This document shows positions 1 through 9,710 of a stretch of DNA of 64,000 bases, piece by piece (position 1 is the stretch's first letter; each line of letters opens with the position of its first letter). Origin of the DNA: Paraburkholderia atlantica (GTDB lineage Bacteria; Pseudomonadota; Gammaproteobacteria; Burkholderiales; Burkholderiaceae); assembly GCF_009362785.1 (NCBI RefSeq), contig NZ_WHNQ01000018.1, positions 97,903 to 161,902 of the forward strand, given 5' to 3'. The notes beneath the pieces are model-generated. The model saw only the letters and a program-made list of their open reading frames with translations, searched no databases and was not told where the DNA came from. The position numbers were made by a program, and so were the translations under genes.

Positions 1-1161
1 GCGCTTCGGATCGTACGGATATTGCTGCGTATCGGGCGAGTAGAATGCCTTCACGAGCGACGACTCCGGCCCCGTCGCGGGTACCGCATAGCCGCCCCAG
101 ACGGTCTTGACCAGCACGTCGCGATTGATCGCGTGCGAAATGGCCTGACGCACTTCGAGCTTGCCGAGGATGGGGTCGCGCAGATTGGGTTCGAGCCACA
201 GCCACGCCGCGTAGCCGTTATAGCCTTCACGCGAGACTACGAGGTTGGGCAGCTTCGCGAGGCGGTCGGCATCGGCGAATGTCACCGGGTTGCGCTCGCC
301 ATATTGTGCGGCACCCGTTTCGAGCGCGGTCGCGCGGCCGGAGACGTCCGGCGTGATCTTCCATGTAATGCGGTCCAGATAAGGCTGACCGGGCGACCAG
401 TACTTCTCGTTGCGGTCGAGCACGATGCGGTCTCCGCGCGCCCATTCTGTGAACTTGAACGGACCCGTGCCGACCGGCTTGTTGTTGTACGGATTGTTGC
501 GGATGTCGGTGTTTTCGTAGAGATGCTTTGGCAGGATCGGCGTGCCCAGCGAATCGAGAATGCCGAAGGTCGCGGGCGTCGATTTCGACAGATGCAGCAC
601 CACGGTGTGCGTATCCGGCGTGTCGATCTTCGTCAGGTATTGCAGCACGCGCCGCGAGGCCGGGCTGATCTTGAGCCACACTTCCTCGGCGGAGAACTTC
701 ACGTCGGCGGCGGTGAAGGGCTGGCCATCGTGCCACTGCACGTTCTGGCGCAGCCTGAAGGTCCACGTCAAACCGTCCGGCGAGACAACCCAGCTTTCCG
801 CGAGCTGCGCGCGCGGCTTCAGGTCGGGACCGTACTCGATCAGGCCGTCGAAAATCTTGCTCGCCACCGCGCCGATCATGGTCGCGGAGTTGACGAAAAA
901 GGCGAGCGTCGGCGGCTCGGGGTGAAGAACCGCGGTAAGCGTGCCGCCGCGCTTCGCGCCGTTCAGTGTGATGGCTGTAGTCTCTGTCGTGGCCCAGGCT
1001 ACGCCTGTGAACGTGAAGGGCGTTGCCGCGCCTGCGAGCAGTGCGCCGGCGCCTTTGAGCAGTTTGCGCCGCCTCAGGTCGGCAACCGCGGCGCCCAGCG
1101 GATCATCGCGGAACAGGAGCGTCGAGGTGGAAGGGGGCTGCCGCTTGCTCTTGAAGGTCAC
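1..1161 (-). CDS. ABC transporter substrate-binding protein, family 5 (peptide/opine type), 3' end outside window
   Basis: Periplasmic solute receptor of the DppA/OppA family, read on the minus strand and cut by the left edge, so the C-terminus is missing. The chosen start is GTG at 1161, with AAGGA nine bases upstream; a TTG at 1167 is possible but too close to that site. The N-terminus carries a twin-arginine-like stretch (RRRKLLKG) followed by a hydrophobic segment, suggesting export. Family hallmarks are visible: WHDGQPFTAADV, then PVGTGPFKF, then AISHAINRDVLV. It overlaps the 3' end of the upstream ATPase gene by 59 bases, so the two are very likely in one operon; permease genes would lie further left. 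Ligand unknown. Confidence 0.88.
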   Translation of the reverse strand, partial: MTFKSKRQPPSTSTLLFRDDPLGAAVADLRRRKLLKGAGALLAGAATPFTFTGVAWATTETTAITLNGAKRGGTLTAVLHPEPPTLAFFVNSATMIGAVASKIFDGLIEYGPDLKPRAQLAESWVVSPDGLTWTFRLRQNVQWHDGQPFTAADVKFSAEEVWLKISPASRRVLQYLTKIDTPDTHTVVLHLSKSTPATFGILDSLGTPILPKHLYENTDIRNNPYNNKPVGTGPFKFTEWARGDRIVLDRNEKYWSPGQPYLDRITWKITPDVSGRATALETGAAQYGERNPVTFADADRLAKLPNLVVSREGYNGYAAWLWLEPNLRDPILGKLEVRQAISHAINRDVLVKTVWGGYAVPATGPESSLVKAFYSPDTQQYPYDPKR

Positions 1162-2803
1162 GATCAATTTTCCTTGTGTCGAATGTAAATGAAGCCTGAA
1201 ATGACGGCACGGCGTCGATCAGCGTGCGCGTGTAAGCGTGTTGGGGTAACGTCCAGATGGACGCCTGATCGCCGCGTTCGACGATGCGCCCCGCCTGCAT
1301 CACGAGGACGCGATCGGCGATGTAGCGGACCACCGAGAGGTCATGCGAGATGAACAGCAGCGCGAGGCCGAGTTCGTGCTTGAGATCGACCAGCAGGTCG
1401 AGCACCTGCGCCTGGATGGAGACATCGAGCGCGGAGACGGGCTCGTCGCAGATGACGAGTTGCGGCTCCAGCACGAGCGCCCGCGCAATGCCGATGCGTT
1501 GCCGCTGTCCGCCGGAAAACTCGTGCGGATAGCGCTTCAGCGCCGATGCGGGCAAACCGACTGCATCGACGATGCGGCGGATCTTCGCATCGCGTTCGCG
1601 CCGGCTGGCTACGCCGTGAATGGCGAGCGCATAGCCGAGCGTGCGCTCGACGGTGTGGCGAGGATTCAGCGAGCCATACGGGTCCTGGAAGATCATCTGC
1701 ACGCGCCGCCGGTACGGCCGCAACGCGCGGCGTGTGCGATGCGTGATGTCCTCACCGTCGAACACGATACGGCCGCCCGAGGGCTCGACCAGCCGCGTCA
1801 GCGCGCGCGACAGCGAAGACTTTCCGCAGCCCGATTCCCCCACCAGACCCACGGTTTCGCCGGCTTGAATGTCGAAGCTGACGCCATCGACGGCACGAAC
1901 GCCGTGATAATCGACGTGGATATCGCGCGCCTCCAGCAAGATGCGGGCAGGCTCGCTGTCCACACGCCGAGGCGCTGCAACGGGCGCATCCGTGAGCCGC
2001 GCGTCGCGATAATGCAGACCTGCGCCGAAATGCAGCGAAGCGCCGAGCAGCGCACGCGTGTAGGGTTGAGAGGGCTGCGCGAACAGTGTCTTGCTCGCGG
2101 CCTCTTCGATCTTCGCGCCGTCCTTCATCACCACCACGCGATCCGCCCAGCGCCCGACCACGCCGAGATCGTGCGTGATGAGCAGCACGGCCATCGAGAG
2201 TTCACGGCGCAAGCGGTCGATCAGTTCGAGAATCTGCGCCTGTATCGTCACGTCGAGCGCAGTGGTCGGCTCGTCGGCGATCAGCAGGCCCGGACGGCAG
2301 GCGACGGCAATCGCGATCATCACGCGCTGCCGCTGTCCGCCCGACAGTTGATGCGGATACTGTCCGAAGCGCCGCTGCGGGTCGGGCAGGCGCACCAGGT
2401 CGAGCAGCTCGAGTGCTTCCTTGCGCGCGGCCTGCGCCGACATCGGCCGATGCAGCGTCAAGGCTTCCGCCACCTGCTTGCCGATCGGCTGCAGCGGATT
2501 CAGCGAAGTCATCGGCTCCTGGAAGATCATGCTGATGCGATTGCCGCGCACCGCGCTCCATTCGCGCTCACTCTGCCCGAAGAGCGGTTTGCCTTCGAAG
2601 CGCAGCACGCCTTGAACCTGTGCCTGACGGGGCAGCAGACCCATCGTCGCGAGGGCGACGGTGGATTTGCCGCTGCCCGATTCGCCGACCAGCGCGACGA
2701 TCTCGCCGTGCGCGATCGTCAGATCGAACGCACGGACGGCGGCCTGCGCGGCGAACGATACGCTCAACTGGTCGATCTGCAGAAGAGGCGGCGCGGCGCT
2801 CAT
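1103..2803 (-). CDS. Fused two-domain ABC transporter ATPase (DppD-DppF/GsiA type)
   Basis: A 566-residue cytoplasmic ATPase with two complete nucleotide-binding domains in one chain, as in GsiA, powering a peptide-type importer. Domain 1 has GESGSGKST, LSGGQRQRV and LLIADEPTTALD; domain 2 has GESGCGKSS, FSGGQRQRI and LVICDEPVSALD. Both sites look competent. The start is the ATG at 2803, which overlaps the stop of the upstream monooxygenase gene (ATGA), indicating translational coupling; a longer reading to 3052 would run deep into that gene and is rejected. It works with the binding protein encoded immediately downstream. Substrate cannot be read from sequence, though a sulfur or nitrogen compound acted on by the adjacent monooxygenase is plausible. 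Confidence 0.92.
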   Translation of the reverse strand: MSAAPPLLQIDQLSVSFAAQAAVRAFDLTIAHGEIVALVGESGSGKSTVALATMGLLPRQAQVQGVLRFEGKPLFGQSEREWSAVRGNRISMIFQEPMTSLNPLQPIGKQVAEALTLHRPMSAQAARKEALELLDLVRLPDPQRRFGQYPHQLSGGQRQRVMIAIAVACRPGLLIADEPTTALDVTIQAQILELIDRLRRELSMAVLLITHDLGVVGRWADRVVVMKDGAKIEEAASKTLFAQPSQPYTRALLGASLHFGAGLHYRDARLTDAPVAAPRRVDSEPARILLEARDIHVDYHGVRAVDGVSFDIQAGETVGLVGESGCGKSSLSRALTRLVEPSGGRIVFDGEDITHRTRRALRPYRRRVQMIFQDPYGSLNPRHTVERTLGYALAIHGVASRRERDAKIRRIVDAVGLPASALKRYPHEFSGGQRQRIGIARALVLEPQLVICDEPVSALDVSIQAQVLDLLVDLKHELGLALLFISHDLSVVRYIADRVLVMQAGRIVERGDQASIWTLPQHAYTRTLIDAVPSFQASFTFDTRKIDRDLQEQAAAPFHLDAPVPR

Positions 2804-4209
2804 GTCGCCTGCTTGGACGTGACGTCCGCCGTGAGGTCCGGCAGATTGCGAAAGCTCGCGCCCGTATGCCGCGACCCGAGTCGCGCGCCGTTGCCGAACA
2901 GCTTGTCGCGCAGGGTGCCCTGTGCATACGCGGTCTTGTAGATGCCACGCGATTGCAACTCGGGAATGACGAGATCGATGAAATCTTCGTAGCTTTCGGG
3001 TGTGACCGTGCGCGTGAGATTGAAGCCGTCGATCTCGGCTTCGTCCACCCATGCCTGCAGTGCGTCGGCCACCTGCACGGGATCGCCCACGATGGTCGTA
3101 TAGCGGCCGCCCAGTTGCATCTGTTCGAGCAGATGGCGCACGGTGACGCCGCGCTTGCCATCCGTCACGCGCTGCACCGACGATTCGATTCCGCGCCCTT
3201 TGTGACCACCGGGCGGCGCAAGCTCGTCATCGGGCGCGTAGCTCGAATAGTCGATGCCGCTGCCGGCCGAGAAGTGTGCGAGGCCCGCCTCGGGGCTCGC
3301 ATACCGCGCATATTCGGCGAATTTCTCTTCGGCCTCTTTCTGCGTGCGCCCGACGACCACGGTGATGCCCATGATGATCTTCAGGTCGCGTGGATCGCGT
3401 CCGGCTTCGGCGGCTTGCGCGCGCAGCGCGTCGACCAGTTTGCGCGTGCCGGCCTTGCTCTGGCTCGACACGAACACGCATTCGGCGTGACGCACGGCGA
3501 ACGCCTGGCCGCGCCCCGAGGAGCCCGCCTGGAAAAGCACCGGCGTGCGTTGCGGCGAGGGTTCGCTCAGGTGATAGCCCTCGACGTCGTAATAGCGGCC
3601 GTGGTGATGCAGCTTGCGGACTTTTGCGGGATCGGCGAAGACACGCTTTGCGCGGTCGCGCAGCACGGCGTCGTCCTGCCAGCTTCCTTCCCAGAGTTTG
3701 TACAGCACGTCGAGATACTCGTCGGCGCGGTCGTAGCGCTCGTCGTGCGCGATCATTTCGGTGTGGCCCATCGCACGTGCGGCGCTGTCGAGATAGCCCG
3801 TCACGATGTTCCAGCCGATCCGGCCGTCTGTCAGATGATCGAGCGTGGAGAAGCGCCGCGCGAGCAGATAGGGCGCCTCATACGTGAGATTCACCGTGAT
3901 GCCGAAGCCGAGGTGCTGCGTGGCGGCTGCCATTGCGGAGACCAGCATCATCGGGTCGTTGACGGGCAACTGTACCGATTCCTTCAGCGTGACGTCGGCC
4001 GATTGCTGATAAATGTCGTAGACACCGACGATATCGGCGATGAACAGGCCATCGAACAGGCCGCGTTCGAGCAGCTTTGCGAGATCGGTCCAGTACGAGA
4101 GCTTGCGGTATTCGGTGGAACGGTCGCGTGGATGTGTCCACAGGCCATGATTGATATGGCCGACGCAGTTCATGTTGAACGCGTTCAGAATGATTTGCTT
4201 CTTTCTCAT
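2800..4209 (-). CDS. FMN-dependent LLM-class monooxygenase, NtaA/SnaA/DszA family
   Basis: A 469-residue bacterial-luciferase-like flavin monooxygenase of the NtaA/SnaA/DszA/SoxA family. These enzymes use reduced FMN from a separate reductase to oxidise compounds such as aminopolycarboxylates, sulfones or thioethers. Recognisable segments are NAFNMNCVGHINHGLW at the N-terminus, TVNLTYEAPYLLARRFSTLD, and DGRIGWNIVTGYLDSAARAMG. It is the first gene of the minus-strand operon leading to the ABC ATPase and binding protein, so it probably acts on the imported compound. No clear Shine-Dalgarno sequence precedes the ATG: the purine-rich run beside it is on the opposite strand. The true substrate is unknown. 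Confidence 0.9.
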   Translation of the reverse strand: MRKKQIILNAFNMNCVGHINHGLWTHPRDRSTEYRKLSYWTDLAKLLERGLFDGLFIADIVGVYDIYQQSADVTLKESVQLPVNDPMMLVSAMAAATQHLGFGITVNLTYEAPYLLARRFSTLDHLTDGRIGWNIVTGYLDSAARAMGHTEMIAHDERYDRADEYLDVLYKLWEGSWQDDAVLRDRAKRVFADPAKVRKLHHHGRYYDVEGYHLSEPSPQRTPVLFQAGSSGRGQAFAVRHAECVFVSSQSKAGTRKLVDALRAQAAEAGRDPRDLKIIMGITVVVGRTQKEAEEKFAEYARYASPEAGLAHFSAGSGIDYSSYAPDDELAPPGGHKGRGIESSVQRVTDGKRGVTVRHLLEQMQLGGRYTTIVGDPVQVADALQAWVDEAEIDGFNLTRTVTPESYEDFIDLVIPELQSRGIYKTAYAQGTLRDKLFGNGARLGSRHTGASFRNLPDLTADVTSKQAT

Positions 4210-4399
4210 GGGAGGGTGTGCGGCAGACCTTGGCCCGTTGCACGAGCGTGGCCGGGCGGCCGCACTCGCATCATGCGTTCAGAGGTTGAAACGCATAGCG
4301 TCCCACAAATGGAGCCGGCGGCTAACCATCAAATGCGCATTTGCATTTCAGGTGCGCCGCTGCCCGTTGATGGTGCGTGCTTGCCGTTGCACCGGGCGC

Positions 4400-5218
4400 T
4401 CAAAAGGCCGGAATGATCGCGCCTTGATAGCGCGACAGGATGAACTGCTTCACTTCGGGCGACTGATAGGCCGACACCAGTTGCTGCACCCACGGCTTGC
4501 CGGCGTCCTGCTCCCGCACGGCGATCAGGCAGGCATAGACGCTCGAGCCGTTCTCGACGAGGATCGTGTCTTTGGCGGGATTGAGGCCCGCCTTGATCGC
4601 ATAGTCGGCGTTCACAGTAGTCGCGTCGAAATCGTCGAGCGTGCGCGGCAGTTGCGCGGCGTCGACTTCCTTGAAGCGAAAATGTTTCGGGTTGTCGACA
4701 ATGTCGACCGGCGTCGCGTTGATGCCCGTCACAGGATCGATGCCTTGCCGCAGTTTGATGCTGCCTGCTTTCTGAAGCAGCAGCAGAACGCGGCTTTCGT
4801 TGGCGGGATCGTTCGGAATGCCGATGCTCGCGCCGTCCGGCAAATCTGCGAACTTCCGGTAGCGGTTCGAATAGAGACCAATTGGCCCGATCCATGTGCG
4901 GCCGATGCCCACCAGCTTGTAGCCGCGCGCACGAATCTGCGACGCGAGAAACGGCCGGTGCTGATAGCTGTTCGCGTCGAGATCGCCAGCGTCGAGCGCC
5001 GCATCCGGCTGGATATAGTCGTTGAACGACACGATGCGGATATGCAACCCATAGTCGCGCTCGGCGACCTTCTTGACGGCCTCGAAAATTTCCTCATGCG
5101 GTCCGCTCGTCACGCCGATTCGCAGCACCTTTTCCTCAGCGTGCGCGGAGAGGCTGGCAACGGTGGCAAACAATGCCCACACGAGGGCGCGCAGAAACGG
5201 AAATGAGAGCACTTGCAC
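4400..5218 (-). CDS. MetQ/NlpA-family substrate-binding protein
   Basis: A 272-residue periplasmic receptor of the NlpA/MetQ family, typically binding methionine or related sulfur amino acids for a MetNI importer. A cleavable signal peptide ending near AHAEE precedes the mature domain (VLRIGVTSGPHEEIFEAVK). Typical family segments are DYIQPDAALDAGDLDANSYQH and GASIGIPNDPANESRVLLLL. No lipobox cysteine is seen, so it is probably soluble rather than lipid-anchored. No MetN or MetI gene is adjacent. It lies 190 bases upstream of the monooxygenase gene on the same strand. With a monooxygenase family that includes desulfurising members, this suggests, without proof, organosulfur scavenging. Confidence 0.88.
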   Translation of the reverse strand: MQVLSFPFLRALVWALFATVASLSAHAEEKVLRIGVTSGPHEEIFEAVKKVAERDYGLHIRIVSFNDYIQPDAALDAGDLDANSYQHRPFLASQIRARGYKLVGIGRTWIGPIGLYSNRYRKFADLPDGASIGIPNDPANESRVLLLLQKAGSIKLRQGIDPVTGINATPVDIVDNPKHFRFKEVDAAQLPRTLDDFDATTVNADYAIKAGLNPAKDTILVENGSSVYACLIAVREQDAGKPWVQQLVSAYQSPEVKQFILSRYQGAIIPAF

Positions 5219-5366
5219 GATGAGCGATACCCGTCCGGGCGTGATTGTCGAATGCGCTTATTCTATGGACGTGTCGTGTGCCCGCTAACCAATCGCTTCG
5301 CATAACCTTATGCCGCGTCGCGATTGTCTGCCGTGTGTGCGGCGCGCTGACGCCGAAGGAATATCG

Positions 5367-5555
5367 ATGTTACGAACGCTCGGTTTGTTCGCCGGCAAGC
5401 TTCTGATAGATTGTTGGCGGCGTGGCGTGCAGGCATACCACGCTTTCAGGGAGAGCGATATGTCCGTGCCGTTGAACATCGGAATAGAACTTCCCGGGGA
5501 GGTACTGTTGAATGCGGAGGATGGAGAGTTGAAGCAGACGACTGTCGTGCAGTGA
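5367..5555 (+). CDS. Possible small hypothetical protein (62 aa)
   Basis: A short open frame beginning MLRTLGLFAGKLLIDCWRRG and ending in a Lys/Thr/Val-rich tail. Support is the good ribosome-binding site AAGGA six bases before the ATG and its placement in an otherwise empty gap between MetQ-like and amidase genes. There is no recognised domain; the first 20 residues are amphipathic with a basic cluster. A longer reading from 5310 has weaker start support. It could be spurious, or a remnant of a larger gene. Confidence 0.3.
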   Translation: MLRTLGLFAGKLLIDCWRRGVQAYHAFRESDMSVPLNIGIELPGEVLLNAEDGELKQTTVVQ

Positions 5556-5768
5556 GCACATTGGCAATCGCGGGAGAACATGCAGACTAGATTCGCGCCA
5601 GGCAGGCGGCAACCAATGATTCGTGCGATCGATATCAGAAGATGGAGCAGATACTTAACGCGCGTATCGCGCCTAGAAGCTGCGCAGCCGTTCGAGGTTC
5701 ACCGCTGTCCAGAGCGTGCGCGTCAGATGCGGCTTCTGGACAGTGCATGTGAGACGAGAACAGCTTGC

Positions 5769-7298
5769 TTACCGGCCAGCAGCCGCTTCATATCCGGGTG
5801 GCACGAGAAAGCCGCCATACGCTTCTTCGAGCAACCGCGCGAACGCAATGGGTGTGCGGTCTTCGAGCCACGGACCGACGGCTTGCGCGCTGACGGGCAA
5901 ACCCTCGTCATCGAGGCCGAGCGGAAAACTCGTGGCGGGCAATCCAGGCAGCACGGGCAGACCTGCCCAGTAGAAGAGATCGAGGAAGCGCACATCACGC
6001 AGACCTTCCTTGTAGGCCACGGGATACGTCCGGGTGCCTTTCGGCTCCGCGCGGTTATGTCGGAGCGCGGGCGTGGGCGCGACAGGCGTCACCACCACAT
6101 CGAAAGTTTCGAAGAGCCGTTCCCATTGATGTCGCAACGCATGCCGCGCTTCATCGGCTTTGAGCCAGTCGCGATGACTGAGCGTGGGCGCACGCAGCCA
6201 TGCGGCATCGGCGCTGTGATCGTCCGGCGCGAGGGCGGCGAACCGTTGCCGCGCCGATTCGCTCTGCGCAGGCGGCTCGGCCAGCGATGAACCCAGCAGC
6301 GTGCGATACAACGGATGCGCGCGCGCCAGATCGGGCAGCACGCCGTCGGTCAGATCGGCGGGGCGGCTGACAGCGGCACCTTGCGTGCGCAAACGCTCGA
6401 CCACGCGCTCGATCCCGAAGCATTCGGACAGACTGGGCGCGGTGCCGGGCCATCTGTCGATCACGAGCACACGGAAATCGGCAAGGCGTCGATGGTGCGC
6501 GGGCGGCAAGTCGACCCGCCATGCCTTGGCCGTCAGCGGCTCGCGGTTGAGCAGCAGGTCGAGCGCCAGTTCGAGATCGTCAGCGCTGCGTGCTAGCGGC
6601 CCGGCCACGCTCAGATCGCGCGCCGAGAAGCGCCCCGGCGGCGCGCCCGCGCCACGCAGCGACACGTGGCCATAGCTGGGCTTGTGTCCATAGACGCCCG
6701 TGAAGTGCGCAGGAATGCGGATCGATCCGCCGATATCCGAGCCCAGTTCCCGCGCGACATAGCCTGCTGCAAGCGCCGCAGCCGAACCCCCTGACGACCC
6801 ACCCGGCGTGCGTTCCAGATCCCACGGATTGCGTGTCAGGCCGTACACGTCGTTGTAGCTTTGCAGGTCAGCCAGACCGAGCGGCACGTTGGTTTTGCCG
6901 ACGATCACCGCGCCGGCTTCACGCAGTGCCGCGACCGCGAGCGAATCGGTCGAGGCGCGGTTTTCTGCGAATCCAGGGTTGCCGACGCTGGTGACGAGGC
7001 CCGCCACGTCGAACGATTCTTTCACGCTGATCGGCACGCCGAGCAAGGGCCGTCGCTCGCCGCGTGCCAGTGCCGCGTCGGCTGCACGGGCTGCTGCCGT
7101 GCGCGCCTGTTCATCGTCGCGTGCGACCACGGCGTTCAGCGCGCCGTCGAAACGCGCAATCCGGGTCAGCGAGTGTTCAAGCAGATCGACTGCGGAAACG
7201 CGCTTCGCGGCCAGCGCTTGCGCCTGTTCCTTTGCGCTCGCAAACGTCAGCGCGTCGAGCACGGCAGATGTCGATTCATTCAGTTGTGGTGCGGTCAT
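5769..7298 (-). CDS. Amidase signature family hydrolase
   Basis: A 509-residue amidase of the Ser-cisSer-Lys family, hydrolysing a carboxamide to acid and ammonia in the cytosol. The catalytic lysine is K93 in GVPISVKES, the serine-rich stretch GGSSGGS lies at about 166-172, and the probable nucleophile is S192 in GSDIGGSIRIPA. Length fits the family. The gene sits 31 bases downstream of a disrupted binding-protein gene on the same strand, so it was probably co-transcribed with an amide or peptide importer. The substrate is unknown; this family includes 6-aminohexanoate, indole-acetamide and GatA-like enzymes, and the lone genomic position argues against GatA. Confidence 0.93.
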   Translation of the reverse strand: MTAPQLNESTSAVLDALTFASAKEQAQALAAKRVSAVDLLEHSLTRIARFDGALNAVVARDDEQARTAAARAADAALARGERRPLLGVPISVKESFDVAGLVTSVGNPGFAENRASTDSLAVAALREAGAVIVGKTNVPLGLADLQSYNDVYGLTRNPWDLERTPGGSSGGSAAALAAGYVARELGSDIGGSIRIPAHFTGVYGHKPSYGHVSLRGAGAPPGRFSARDLSVAGPLARSADDLELALDLLLNREPLTAKAWRVDLPPAHHRRLADFRVLVIDRWPGTAPSLSECFGIERVVERLRTQGAAVSRPADLTDGVLPDLARAHPLYRTLLGSSLAEPPAQSESARQRFAALAPDDHSADAAWLRAPTLSHRDWLKADEARHALRHQWERLFETFDVVVTPVAPTPALRHNRAEPKGTRTYPVAYKEGLRDVRFLDLFYWAGLPVLPGLPATSFPLGLDDEGLPVSAQAVGPWLEDRTPIAFARLLEEAYGGFLVPPGYEAAAGR

Positions 7299-7329
7299 GA
7301 TCGGAGTGGCTCGCTTGAAGGGCGGCGGT

Positions 7330-8750
7330 TCAGGTTTTCGGTTCGATCCATGTGTCGGAGAAATCGCCGGCTGTCAGATCGATGCTGTTGATCAGGTTGT
7401 GCACTCTCGTCTGATAGACCTGCACGGCGGAAGGAACCGTTACGAGCGGCAGCACGGGCAAATCGCGGCCGACGATCTGCTGGATCTGCCGGAACGCGGG
7501 ATCCAGATAAGCGGATGCCTGACACCGTCCAACCAGTAGATGCGCTGCACGCCGACAGTCGGGTCATAGAGACGGCCCAGCCCGTTCAGATTCAGATCGA
7601 ACTCACGCGTCGTGTAGGCGCGGCGCAGATAGGTCGGCAGATCGCCGTCGAGTATGGTCGCCTTGATGCCGATGCGGGACAGCGCGGCCCGCAGATAGTC
7701 GGCGGCGCGCCGGAACTCCGCGCCGCTGATGTAGTTGATCTTCACAGCAAAGCGCTGACCGTCGGCCTGCTTCGGATAACCCGCTTCGTCGAGCAGACGG
7801 TTGGCGGCGCTCAGATCGAACGGATAGTGAAACGTGCTGTCGTCGTAGTAGCTCGCCAATACGGCGGGCACGGGCGAGTTGACCACGCTCGAACGCTTGT
7901 AGAAAACATTGTCCTTGATGAAGTTGCGGTCCACCGCGTGCGCGATGGTCTTGCGCACTTCCGGTTTGGCGAGGATCGGGTTGTCGAGGTTGAATTCGAG
8001 GAAGGCCGCGTTGTTCAGGGACGCGTCGTAGCTGTCGTCGATCTTCAGTTGCGGCAACCTTGCCAGACGGCCGAGATCGGCGAGTCCGACGTTGGCGGCG
8101 GCATCGACTTCGCCTGTTTCCAGCGCTGTCGAGATCGACGCCTGGTCGGGCACGATCCGGTAGATCACGCGATCGAGAAGCGGTGCACCCCGTCGCCAGT
8201 AGTTCGGGTTCTTGCGCAGGCTCACATAGCTGCCGCGCACCCACTTGTCGAACACGAAGGGTCCGGTGCCGATGGGCGCGGTGAGGTTGGGGCTTGTCAG
8301 CGGATCGCCGTCGCCGTAGCGGTGCTGCGGCACGATCGGCAGTTCCGCCGACGACAACGCCTTGATCAGATAAGGCGTCGGCTTGCCGAGCACCACGACG
8401 ACCGTCAGGAGATCAGGCGTATCGACGCGTTCGACGTTGGCGAGCGTGATGCGCCCGCGTGGGCGGAGGCGCTTTTGCGTGAGGATCGAGTAGCGAATAT
8501 CCGCCGACGTGAAGCTCTCGCCGTCGTGCCACTTCACGTTGGGCCGCAATTTGAAGGTATAGCGCAGGCCATCGGCACTGACGCTCCATGCGACGGCGAG
8601 CAATGGCTGCGGTTTGAACTGTGCGTCGTAGCGCAGCAAGCCTTCCGTGATTTTCGCGCTGGCCTGAACGGCGGGGTCGTGCGTCAGCAGATTGCCGCGG
8701 CGGGCACGAATCACGAAACGCCGGTGGAAGAGACCGTGCGGGCGCTGAAC
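7330..8750 (-). pseudogene. Disrupted ABC transporter substrate-binding protein gene (family 5)
   Basis: A remnant of a DppA/OppA-type periplasmic receptor. The middle is intact and typical (WHDGESFTSADI, PIGTGPFVFDKW, TIAHAVDRNFIKDNV). Two lesions are visible. At the 5' end the signal peptide and N-terminus are gone, replaced near 8750 by transposase sequence. Near 7515 the frame breaks: the frame-0 reading runs into a Ser/Arg-rich tail, whereas a one-base shift restores a family-like C-terminus (DPAFRQIQQIVGRDLPVLPL onward) to a stop at 7330. The amidase gene follows directly. A sequencing error could explain the frameshift but not the missing N-terminus. Confidence 0.85.
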
Positions 8751-8752
8751 GA

Positions 8753-9355
8753 TCCGGTGTACCCCTGATCCGCAAATGCTACCTTGACCGTCTGACCCGT
8801 GACCTGCTGGACCTGCCGCGCCAGTTCTCCAACCTGTGCGCGCTCCGGTTCGTTGGCCGGCGTCACATGCACTGCGAGCAGTTGCCCCAAGGTATCAACC
8901 GCGATGTGCACCTTGCTGCCTTTCTTGCGTTTGTACCCGTCATAGCCTGCACGCGGTCCGCTCTCGCACGTCGATTGCAGCGTCCGGCCATCAAGGATCA
9001 CTGCTCTGGGCTGACCTCGCCGATCCTGCGCCACCCGGATGATCGAGCGCAGGTCATGGACCATGGCTTCGAAACAGCCCGCCTGAATCCAGCGTTGCGT
9101 CTGCTGATAGACCGTCTCCCACGGCGGAAAGTCATTGGGCAGCAGACGCCACGGCGCACCCGCGCGGACAATCCAGCGCAACGCGTTGAACATTTCGCGC
9201 AATTCGTATCTGCGTTGCGGTGCGTCTTTGCTCATCAAGGTCAGGTACGGAGCAGCGAAGTACCACTCTTCATCCGACACATCCGTTGGGTAGGGTCTGC
9301 GTTTTTTCATCCGGCCAGGATACCAGGTCTGGCCGAAAGTTCATAACACCGTCTA
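8753..9355 (-). mobile_element. 3'-truncated IS5-family insertion sequence with transposase remnant
   Basis: The transposase open frame begins with ATG at 9310 (MKKRRPYPTDVSDEEW). It keeps the IS5-type N-terminal region (REMFNALRWIVRAGAPWRLLPNDFPPW) and the first part of the catalytic core (VILDGRTLQSTCESGPRAGYDGYKRKKGSKVHIAVDTLGQ), whose D is the first DDE residue. Homology stops at FADQGYTG near 8753. The rest of the core, including the final glutamate, and the IS end are missing, so it cannot be active. The left end is probably near 9345-9355, beside a 12-base palindrome (CCGTCTAGACGG) centred on CTAG, a tetranucleotide some IS5 members target. The exact boundary is uncertain. Confidence 0.85.
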
Positions 9356-9710
9356 GACGGGGGGCGGCTGGAAAGACAGACCGGGCCTGAGATCAGGGCG
9401 ATGAATTTCGCTAACCCGCCTGGGGCCGCCCGCGACGAGGCCACGCGCATAGCGACAACGCCCGGGTACAAGGAATCTTGCCGTGAGCGAAAGGACGATA
9501 TTCTGGATATCAAACAACTAATGTCTCGCCAGAGTGATCCGTCACGAAGACCATTACCCCGACAAGGTTGTGCATACAGGTCTAGAATGAAATTGGCGTT
9601 GCATCGTTCGCGAAATGCTTATCCCGAAACGGAAAGCGGTTCGCGACGTGGCCCGGAATCCCACACAGGACAGTGTCTCTCACTGCAAACGTGCGGATTG
9701 CGTTTCGATG
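9356..9710. other. Non-coding stretch between IS remnant and SUF regulator
   Basis: About 355 bases with no convincing gene. The open frame that runs through it into sufR from 9401 is rejected because its N-terminal part lacks any family resemblance and the true sufR start has a ribosome-binding site and an upstream operator. No clear promoter hexamers were found. Confidence 0.5.
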
